Source: Elusimicrobiota bacterium
GTDB lineage: Bacteria > Elusimicrobiota > Elusimicrobia > UBA1565 > UBA9628
Assembly (NCBI GenBank): GCA_003452935.1
Contig: DMMY01000005.1
Coordinates: 1-64,000, forward strand
DNA length: 64,000 bases
Direction: 5' to 3'
Below are positions 58,371 through 64,000 of the stretch, in pieces. Position 1 is the first letter of the stretch; each line of letters starts with the position of its first letter. The notes below the pieces were generated by a model that saw nothing but the letters and a program-made list of their open reading frames with translations, was not told where the DNA came from and made no database searches. A program made the translations under genes and the position numbers.

Positions 58371-58735
58371 TCAGGCCATTTCGCTCTAAGATCCCGGTCC
58401 GAAAACCCGAAGTGGTGCGCCAGTTCATGGCGCAGGGTGAGCTGAATTTGGCGCTTGAGCTCCTCGCGGCCCTGGCAAAGGGATTCGATGTTGCGCTGGT
58501 AAAGCACGATGCGCGCGGGCTCGGCGGTCGGCGCCAGGGGGCCGGTCATGCCGCCGCGTGACAAGCCCTGGTACAAGCCGAGCAATGACCTTGAGCCCCG
58601 CCATTTCCCGGCTTCCCGGCCCGGGACCGCGCGCACGGATATCTCCAGGTTCACGATCAAATCCCGGAATTGGCGGGGTATGGCCTTCAAGGCGGCTTCG
58701 GCCAGACGCTCGAATTCGCCCCTGGACGTTCGCAT
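58361..58735 (-). CDS. Small zincin-like metallopeptidase family protein
   Basis: 124 residues. The metal motif is TLRHELAHHFGFSDRDL (H-E-x-x-H), about residues 102-118. RIVLYQRNIESLCQ precedes it, as in the family of short cytosolic 'metallopeptidase family proteins' (PF06262-like). The opening EFERLAEAALKAIPRQFRDL is typical. Peptidase activity is unproven. It follows the glycosyltransferase gene by 4 nt and is the last gene of the ugd operon; its end meets the putative tRNA fragment. Confidence 0.9.
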   Translation of the reverse strand: MRTSRGEFERLAEAALKAIPRQFRDLIVNLEISVRAVPGREAGKWRGSRSLLGLYQGLSRGGMTGPLAPTAEPARIVLYQRNIESLCQGREELKRQIQLTLRHELAHHFGFSDRDLRAKWPEGS

Positions 58736-58739
58736 GGCG

Positions 58740-59441
58740 TTATCTTTTCAATAAGATGCGCGCCATGAGAACGGCGTGGCGCCAAAGCTCCCGCGGCGCG
58801 TTGAGCTTGGAGGCGCCTTGCCGACGACGGCCGAGTCTGGCCGGGACCTCGGCCACGGACATTCCCGCGGCCAGGAAGCGCGCCGCGATCTCGGCGTTGA
58901 TCTCAAAGCCCTCGCTGCGCAGGCGAAGCTTGCGCAGGGCCGCGGCGCGATAGAGGCGGAAAATCGGGGTGTAGGCCGTGAGCTGCCGGCCGCAAAGGAC
59001 GCGGTAGAGCGCGTTGATCAACGCGCTCGGCAGGCGGCGGCGCCAGGCCACCTCCGCCGAACCCTCCGGGGTCAAAAACGGCGAGCCGGCCACGAGGTCG
59101 GCTCCGGTCTCGCGCTGGCGCTCGAGCAGGGCCCGGATCTGGGAGGGATGAAAGCTCATGTCCGCGTCCAGGGCCACGATCCAGTCTCCCTCGGCCGCGG
59201 CAAAGCCGGTGCGCAAAGCCGCGCCCAGGCCGCGGTTGCGGTCGTGGGAAACGGATTTTATCCCGGGCCGTTCGCCCGCGAGGGTGAGCAGAACGTCCGC
59301 GGTCTCGTCCTCCGAGCCGTCGTTGACGACGATCACTTCATGGCGCAGACCCAGCTCGTCGAGGGCCGGCAGCAGCTTCTCGGCGAAGAGAGACACGGAG
59401 CCGGCTTCGTTGCGGCAGGGGATTACGACCGAGAGGAGCAC
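58740..59441 (-). CDS. Family 2 glycosyltransferase, dolichol-phosphate-mannose-synthase-like
   Basis: 233 residues. SVVIPCRNEAGSVSLFAEKL, VIVVNDGSEDETADVL and WIVALDADMSFHPSQI (D-x-D) define a GT-A fold. GLGAALRTGFAAAEGD and RLGRRRQGASKLNA fit DPM1/undecaprenyl-phosphate sugar transferases. There is no C-terminal membrane anchor, so it resembles the soluble DPM1 type. It is 5 nt downstream of the UDP-glucuronate decarboxylase gene, so it may use the sugars made by that operon. Confidence 0.9.
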   Translation of the reverse strand: MLLSVVIPCRNEAGSVSLFAEKLLPALDELGLRHEVIVVNDGSEDETADVLLTLAGERPGIKSVSHDRNRGLGAALRTGFAAAEGDWIVALDADMSFHPSQIRALLERQRETGADLVAGSPFLTPEGSAEVAWRRRLPSALINALYRVLCGRQLTAYTPIFRLYRAAALRKLRLRSEGFEINAEIAARFLAAGMSVAEVPARLGRRRQGASKLNAPRELWRHAVLMARILLKR

Positions 59442-59446
59442 GGACT

Positions 59447-60391
59447 CTACGCCGAGCGGGCCGCCGACGGCTTGAAAAACTCGATGGTGCGGCGCAGTCC
59501 TTCCTCCAGGCTGACCTCGGGTTTCCAGCGCAGCTTGGATTGGGCCACGCGGATATCGGGCCGGCGCACCTTGGGATCGTCCTCGGGCAGGGGTTTGCGC
59601 GCGATGCGGGACTTGGAGTCCGTGAGCTTGATGATGGTGCGGGCGATTTCCAGGATGGTGAGCTCGTGGGGGTTGCCGATGTTGACCGGGGCGTTGATGT
59701 CCGAGTTGAGCAGCAGGCCGATGCCCCGCACAAGGTCAGACACGTAGCACAGGCTGCGGGTCTGCGAGCCGTTGCCGTAGACGGTCAGGGGCCGGTCCTT
59801 GAGCGCTTGGGTGATGAAGTTGGGCACGGCCCGGCCGTCGTTGAGGCGCATGCGCGGGCCATAGGTGTTGAATATGCGCACGATGCGCACCGGGATGCGG
59901 TGGAAGCGGTGGTAGGCCATGGCCATGGCCTCGGCGAAGCGCTTGGCTTCGTCATAGACGCCGCGCGGGCCTATGGGATTGACGTTGCCCCAGTAGGTCT
60001 CGGGCTGCGGGTTGATTTTCGGGTCGCCGTAGACTTCCGACGTGGAGGCCAGCATGAAGACCGCCCCCTTGTCCTTGGCCAGGCCCAGGGCCTTATGCGT
60101 GCCCAAAGCGCCGACCTTGAGGGTGGGAATGGGGAAGTGGGCGTAATCTATGGGGCTGGCCGGGCTGGCGAAATGGAGCACCGCGTCGAGCTTGCCCGGG
60201 ACATGGATGTAGTTGGTCACGTCCGCCTTGATGAAACAGAAGCCCGGATTGGAGAAGAGGTGGGAGATGTTGTCGAGAGAGCCGGTGAGGAGGTTGTCTA
60301 TGACGATGACCTGGTGGCCTTGGCCCAGGAAATGGTCGGCCAAATGGCTGCCTAAAAAGCCCGCCCCCCCCGTGATCAGGATTCGCATCAC
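59447..60391 (-). CDS. UDP-glucuronate decarboxylase (UDP-xylose synthase) family
   Basis: 314 residues, an extended SDR. The NAD site is ILITGGAGFLGSHLADHFL. Catalytic features are LASTSEVYGDPKINPQ and the Y-x-x-x-K pair in YDEAKRFAEAMAMAY. The stretches SPASPIDYAHFPI and PETYWGNVNPIGPRGVYDEA are characteristic of UDP-glucuronate decarboxylases. It would convert UDP-glucuronate, the product of the upstream Ugd, to UDP-xylose. The ATG overlaps the ugd stop by 4 nt (coupled). A 4-epimerase function is less likely. Confidence 0.92.
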   Translation of the reverse strand: MMRILITGGAGFLGSHLADHFLGQGHQVIVIDNLLTGSLDNISHLFSNPGFCFIKADVTNYIHVPGKLDAVLHFASPASPIDYAHFPIPTLKVGALGTHKALGLAKDKGAVFMLASTSEVYGDPKINPQPETYWGNVNPIGPRGVYDEAKRFAEAMAMAYHRFHRIPVRIVRIFNTYGPRMRLNDGRAVPNFITQALKDRPLTVYGNGSQTRSLCYVSDLVRGIGLLLNSDINAPVNIGNPHELTILEIARTIIKLTDSKSRIARKPLPEDDPKVRRPDIRVAQSKLRWKPEVSLEEGLRRTIEFFKPSAARSA

Positions 60392-61707
60392 GGCCGACCC
60401 ACGCTGCAGTAAGTGAAGCCGGCGCCGCGCATTTGCCCGGCGTCGTAGAAGTTCCTGCCGTCCAGGATGATCGGGTTGCGCAGGACGCGGCGCAGGCGCT
60501 TAAGGTCCAGGGACCTGAACTCCTCCCATTCCGTGAGCAGCGCCAGGGCGTCGGAGCCTTTGGCGCAATCGTAGGGATCGCGGCAGAAAACCACTCCTTT
60601 CATGGCCGGCAGGGCCTTGGCGTTGGGCATGGCCACGGGGTCGTAGGCGCGCAAGCGCACGCCGCGGTCCTTGAGTTGGCGCACGATATCAACGCTGGGG
60701 GCGAAGCGCATGTCGTCCGTGTTGGGTTTAAACGCCAAGCCCAGCAAGGCCACGGTCTTGCCCTCGAGGTTCCATAGGTTTTCCTCGACCTTGCGCATGA
60801 CCCAGGTCTTGGCGAACTCGTTGATGTCCTTGACGTTCTTCAAGAGCTGGAAGTCGTAGCCTTTCTGCTTGCTGATCCAATAAAACGCCTCCAGATCCTT
60901 GGGGAAGCAGAACCCGCCGAACCCCAGCCCCGGCCGCAGGAACATGTTCCCGATGCGGTGGTCGAGGCCCATGCCCTTGGCGACCAGGGCCACGTCGGCT
61001 CCCACCTTCTCGCAGACCGCGGCCACGGCATTGATATAGGATATCTTGGTGGCCAGGAAGGAGTTGGAGGCGTGCTTGATGATTTCGGCGCTCTTGACGT
61101 CGGTGACGAGGACGGGCGCCTTGATGCCGGCGTAGACCTTTCGCATCAGGGCCTCGGCTCGCGGCGAGGTCACGCCGAAGACCACGCGGTCGGGCTTGAG
61201 AAAATCGTCGACCGCCGTGCCTTCGGCGAGAAATTCGGGATTGGAGACCACGTCGAAGGGGACCGCGCCCTTGTTGAAGCGGGCTACGGTCTTGCAGACC
61301 CATTCTCCCGTCTCCACGGGTACGGTGGACTTGTCCACGAGCACCGTATACTCGCGCATGTTCTTGGCCACGGCTTCGGCCACGGCCTCCACGGCCGAGA
61401 GGTCCGCCGATCCATCCGCCCGAGGCGGGGTTCCCACGGCGATGAAGACGACCTGGGCGCGGCGCCCCTTGTGGTTCATTCCCTCAGTGACGGAGCCCAC
61501 GAAGCAGAGCCGGCCTTCCTTAATGTTGCGGTAAAAGAGCTTGTCCAGTCCGGGCTCGTAGATGGGAATTTTCTTGGCGCGCAGAGCCTTGAGCTTGCGC
61601 GGGTCGGAATCTACGCACACGACATGGTGGCCGAGCTCTGCCAGGCAGGTCCCGGTCACTAGACCGACGTAGCCAGCGCCTACTACGCAAATATTGAACT
61701 TTTCCAT
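60388..61707 (-). CDS. ugd: UDP-glucose 6-dehydrogenase
   Basis: 439 residues. It oxidises UDP-glucose to UDP-glucuronate with two NAD+. The Rossmann start is NICVVGAGYVGLVTGTCLAE. FIAVGTPPRADGSADL and SNPEFLAEGTAVDDFLKPDR follow. The catalytic Cys is in LGFGGFCFPKDLEAF, where Phe-Cys replaces the usual Ser-Cys. The C-terminal domain has LGLAFKPNTDDMRFAPSV. It is the first gene of the ugd-decarboxylase-glycosyltransferase-metallopeptidase operon. Confidence 0.96.
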   Translation of the reverse strand: MEKFNICVVGAGYVGLVTGTCLAELGHHVVCVDSDPRKLKALRAKKIPIYEPGLDKLFYRNIKEGRLCFVGSVTEGMNHKGRRAQVVFIAVGTPPRADGSADLSAVEAVAEAVAKNMREYTVLVDKSTVPVETGEWVCKTVARFNKGAVPFDVVSNPEFLAEGTAVDDFLKPDRVVFGVTSPRAEALMRKVYAGIKAPVLVTDVKSAEIIKHASNSFLATKISYINAVAAVCEKVGADVALVAKGMGLDHRIGNMFLRPGLGFGGFCFPKDLEAFYWISKQKGYDFQLLKNVKDINEFAKTWVMRKVEENLWNLEGKTVALLGLAFKPNTDDMRFAPSVDIVRQLKDRGVRLRAYDPVAMPNAKALPAMKGVVFCRDPYDCAKGSDALALLTEWEEFRSLDLKRLRRVLRNPIILDGRNFYDAGQMRGAGFTYCSVGRP

Positions 61708-61828
61708 TGGGAGCTATAGATTTTCTCAAAAAATGACTGGTATTTCAAGCAGAAGAAGGAGCGCGCGGCGCCTACTGGTAAGGGGCGCCGGATCCGTTGG
61801 GGCGGCCGTGTCTTGTTGTCATTGCCCG

Positions 61829-61856
61829 TTGTAAACCAAAGTTTTTATTGTAAAAT
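61829..61856 (+). promoter_or_regulatory. Candidate promoter upstream of the histidine kinase
   Basis: TTGTAA (61829-61834), a 16-nt spacer, and TAAAAT (61851-61856). It would place transcription start near 61863, ahead of both the short upstream frame at 61866 and the kinase ATG at 61960, and excludes the earlier in-frame TTG at 61813. Confidence 0.4.
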
Positions 61857-61865
61857 CAAGGAACC

Positions 61866-61958
61866 ATGGAGCTTGGCGCCAAATTCCGCGATGGTTCGGC
61901 ACGCATGGGCATCCTGGGCATGGGTGATGTGGGTTTATCCCGGGTGGTTCGTCTCTGA
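61866..61958 (+). other. Possible 30-codon upstream open reading frame
   Basis: ATG 61866 opens a 30-residue frame (with MGILGMGDVGLSRVVRL at its end) that stops at TGA 61956-61958, one nt before the kinase ATG. AAGGA is only 3 nt from the start. It could couple translation to the kinase, or be chance. In the alternative reading, the kinase frame from ATG 61891 encodes a Trp-rich hydrophobic stretch instead. Confidence 0.2.
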
Positions 61959-61959
61959 A

Positions 61960-63831
61960 ATGACTGATCCCCAATACGCCGCTTTTGAGCGTCTGTCCAT
62001 GGACGTCCTTCAATGGCTCGCCAAGACCTTAGGACAGATGAGTCTTTATAAGGTGGGGCATCCCGCCGTGGCCGCTACCCTGCAGCTGGCGGAAAAGCAC
62101 CTCCGCGAAGCCCTGTCCCAGACCGATGGCGAGCTGACTTTCTCCATGGACCAGGGCAAGTGGCTGGTTAACGGCCGCATTATAGGCTCCACGAGCCAGA
62201 CGCCGCGTTCGATTTCCGGTATTTTCAGCCGCTTCAAGCTGACCAGCATCACCTTCAAGGCCGGCGTCGCTAATGCGGAATTGGTGGCCTTTTGCGAACT
62301 GGCGGCCATGCGCCAGGACGCTCCCCAGGCCGGTGATCCTAAAGGGTATCTGGCCGCGCGTGGAGTCGAGAATATCTGCTTCAATGAGGCCGTTTACGCG
62401 AAGATGGACGCCGCCATGGCCAACCCGGCCGGCCAGCCTGAGGCCGCGTCAGAGGCGCCGGCCGCGGCGTCTGGCCCCGCGCCCGCGGCCGTAGAGCCTG
62501 TCGAGGCCGGGACCCTTAACCTGGAGGGCGTTTCATTGGAGGAAGCCATCCAGAGCCTGGTCACTCGAGCCGTGCCGCGGCCCGAGCACAGGGCGGATGT
62601 GATCGACCGGGTCATGCAACTGGTGTCGGAGGACATTCAGCGCCGGGTGGCTGAGGTGACAAAAACCCTGCGCCAGGAGAAAAATGTCCTCCAAAACGAG
62701 CAAACGCGGACCCAGGCCGTTCTTGAGAACATGGTCGAGGGCGTCGTGGTGGTCGACGATCAAGGCAAGATCCTCATGATGAACCCCGCCGCCGAACAGA
62801 TTTACGGCGTGACCTTGTCGCAGGCCGCGGGACAGCCCTTGGCTGAAAAGGCCGGAGAGGAGCATTTGGTCACCTTGGCGGCGGAGCTTACCACGCCGGC
62901 GGAACGGGAGATCGGCAAGGAGGTGCGGGTCAAGGCCCTTGATGAGACCCGCAGAACCTTGATGTCCGCCGGGGCCGTGGTGCAAAACGAGGCCGGCAAG
63001 GTCGTGGGCATGGTCTCCAGCCTTCCGGACGTGGCCAAGCATAAGGCGCTGCAGAGGATGCAGCGCGACTTCGTGGCCCACGTGACCCATGAACTGCGCG
63101 CGCCGCTCTCCTCCATCCGCGCGGCCTTGGAGATACTTGAGGGGCAATTCGCGGGCAAGCTCAAGGCGGATGAGGAGAAGATGCTCGGCACCGCGCTCAA
63201 GAACTCCGACCGCCTCGCCGACATGATCAGCAGCATCCTGGATTTCTCCAAGATCGAGTCGGGGCAGATGACGGTCGCGCCCCGGGCGGCCAACGCGGAA
63301 AAGCTGGCTCGCGAGGCGGTGGAAAGCGTGTCGCCCTGGGCTTCCCGCAAACGGCTGGGCCTTTCCCTTTCCGTGGTCCCGGGCCTGCCGCCGATCCGGG
63401 CGGATGAGAAACGAACCATCCAGGTGCTCATCAACTTGCTCTCCAACGCCATCAAATTCACCCCGGCCGGGGGCAGCGTGACCGTGGCCCTGGCTTTCGC
63501 CCGGGAGTCGCCGGATAAGTTCGTCGAATTTTCCGTGACCGACACCGGCCCCGGCATCGCCAAGGCCGACCAAAAAAAGATATTCGAGAAGTTCGTCCAG
63601 ATCGCGGCCGGGGAGATGCAGACCGGCGGCACGGGGCTCGGGCTTTCCATCGCCAAGGCCTTGGCGCATTTGCAGGGCGGCAAGCTCTGGGTGGATAGCG
63701 ACGAGGGCAAGGGCGCGCGGTTTGCCTTCACCTTGCCGGTTTATGTCGCGCCGCGGGAGGAAACGGGTCTGGCCCGGCCCGGCGCGAAGAGCGCCTTGCC
63801 TTGGTGGAAAAAGATGTTCGGCCTGAAATAG
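61960..63831 (+). CDS. PAS-domain sensor histidine kinase
   Basis: 623 residues from ATG 61960; no membrane helix after that start, so it is probably cytosolic. Residues 1-150 form an unrecognised N-terminal domain (MSLYKVGHPAVAATLQLAEK). An Ala/Pro linker follows, then a coiled coil. The PAS domain (about 255-365) has MVEGVVVVDDQGKILMMNPA. The HisKA H-box has His377 in FVAHVTHELRAPLSS. The HATPase domain has N-box INLLSNAIKFTPAG, G1 DTGPGIAKADQKKIFEKF and G2 GTGLGLSIAKAL. No response regulator is adjacent; the stand-alone receiver at 5072-5461 and the OmpR type at 5717 are far away. It converges with a partial gene at 63841. Confidence 0.92.
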   Translation: MTDPQYAAFERLSMDVLQWLAKTLGQMSLYKVGHPAVAATLQLAEKHLREALSQTDGELTFSMDQGKWLVNGRIIGSTSQTPRSISGIFSRFKLTSITFKAGVANAELVAFCELAAMRQDAPQAGDPKGYLAARGVENICFNEAVYAKMDAAMANPAGQPEAASEAPAAASGPAPAAVEPVEAGTLNLEGVSLEEAIQSLVTRAVPRPEHRADVIDRVMQLVSEDIQRRVAEVTKTLRQEKNVLQNEQTRTQAVLENMVEGVVVVDDQGKILMMNPAAEQIYGVTLSQAAGQPLAEKAGEEHLVTLAAELTTPAEREIGKEVRVKALDETRRTLMSAGAVVQNEAGKVVGMVSSLPDVAKHKALQRMQRDFVAHVTHELRAPLSSIRAALEILEGQFAGKLKADEEKMLGTALKNSDRLADMISSILDFSKIESGQMTVAPRAANAEKLAREAVESVSPWASRKRLGLSLSVVPGLPPIRADEKRTIQVLINLLSNAIKFTPAGGSVTVALAFARESPDKFVEFSVTDTGPGIAKADQKKIFEKFVQIAAGEMQTGGTGLGLSIAKALAHLQGGKLWVDSDEGKGARFAFTLPVYVAPREETGLARPGAKSALPWWKKMFGLK

Positions 63832-63840
63832 TCCCCAGGG

Positions 63841-64000
63841 CTAAATTTTTACCGTCGGCCCCATCCTGAGGAATTCGGACGAGACTTTTTTCCAACGCTT
63901 GAGCACCGCGGGGTCCTGGGGCGGCAGGCGTTCCACCATGGAAATCGCGGGATTCTTGCCGGGTTTCTCGGAATTCCTTCCGGAGCGCACCCAAGAGCTG
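63841..64000 (-). CDS. C-terminal end of an unidentified gene (5' part outside window)
   Basis: The minus-strand frame open from the window edge reads WVRSGRNSEKPGKNPAISMV then ERLPPQDPAVLKRWKKVSSE and ends EFLRMGPTVKI at TAG 63841-63843. Codon use looks like that of neighbouring genes, and the stop is 9 nt from the convergent kinase stop. There are too few residues to name a family. It could be non-coding. Confidence 0.4.
   Translation of the reverse strand, partial: SSWVRSGRNSEKPGKNPAISMVERLPPQDPAVLKRWKKVSSEFLRMGPTVKI

Noticed and set aside
1..64000. CRISPR arrays or insertion sequences
   Set aside because: I looked for evenly spaced direct repeats and for transposase motifs with inverted repeats and found none; the only mobile-element trace is the integrase tail at 23284-23373.

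Overview
The window is a GC-rich bacterial chromosome segment. It encodes heme and IMP synthesis, an arginyl-tRNA synthetase, RNase P RNA, PilT and a bifunctional penicillin-binding protein. Several proteins have a signal peptide followed by a long Ala/Pro-rich linker, and the membrane protein at 22372-23070 ends like a type II secretion pseudopilin. From memory these traits fit Elusimicrobiota (Elusimicrobia). That placement is an inference, because no 16S rRNA gene is present.

Layout. 1-6415: a secreted amidohydrolase (cut by the window edge) coupled to an MFS transporter, a membrane-anchored SGNH hydrolase, and two divergent response regulators. 6426-12612: a translationally coupled minus-strand trio of a 1440-residue acyl-CoA dehydratase activase-like protein, the RNA ligase RtcB and archease. 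12768-19628: envelope proteins, including a paralogous pair of small secreted coiled-coil proteins, a polytopic membrane protein, a secreted alpha/beta hydrolase and a small EamA-like transporter. 19829-23070: LemA, an M48 protease and the pseudopilin-like membrane protein. 23131-25064: tRNA-Val(CAC) followed by a decayed mobile island with an integrase tail, an intact DUF4143 ATPase, and remnants of an HTH/nucleotidyltransferase pair. 25064-29971: a zinc-ribbon protein, rnpB, guaB, hemB and hemL. 29980-36129: a six-gene minus-strand operon (nadD-yqeK fusion, LCP/LytR_C protein, pilT, cyclic-nucleotide-binding protein, rsfS, argS). 36471-46222: a glycosyltransferase, a tRNA-dihydrouridine synthase, a TraB/ChaN-like secreted protein, alpha-glucan phosphorylase, a class A PBP and a PPC-repeat lipoprotein. 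46292-49096: a Ca2+-type P-type ATPase. 49255-58225: a type I restriction-modification locus. 58361-61707: a UDP-sugar operon (ugd, UDP-glucuronate decarboxylase, glycosyltransferase, metallopeptidase). 61960-64000: a PAS histidine kinase and the tail of a further gene.

The most interesting region is the type I restriction locus. Its order is HTH - hsdM - DUF1016 nuclease - hsdS - DUF4209 protein - hsdR, with all genes overlapping or abutting. The DUF4209 protein carries an R-N-x-x-x-H motif like that of HEPN RNases. It sits between hsdS and hsdR, the slot occupied in E. coli prr by the HEPN anticodon nuclease PrrC. It may be an unrelated, PrrC-like second-line RNase guarded by the restriction system.

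A second theme is transcription. Many genes without a Shine-Dalgarno sequence have a TANNAT-type -10 hexamer ending 5-8 nt before the start codon, two of them with a -35 at exactly 17 nt. This suggests that leaderless mRNAs are common in this organism. All calls come from reading the sequence and from family knowledge; no database search was run.
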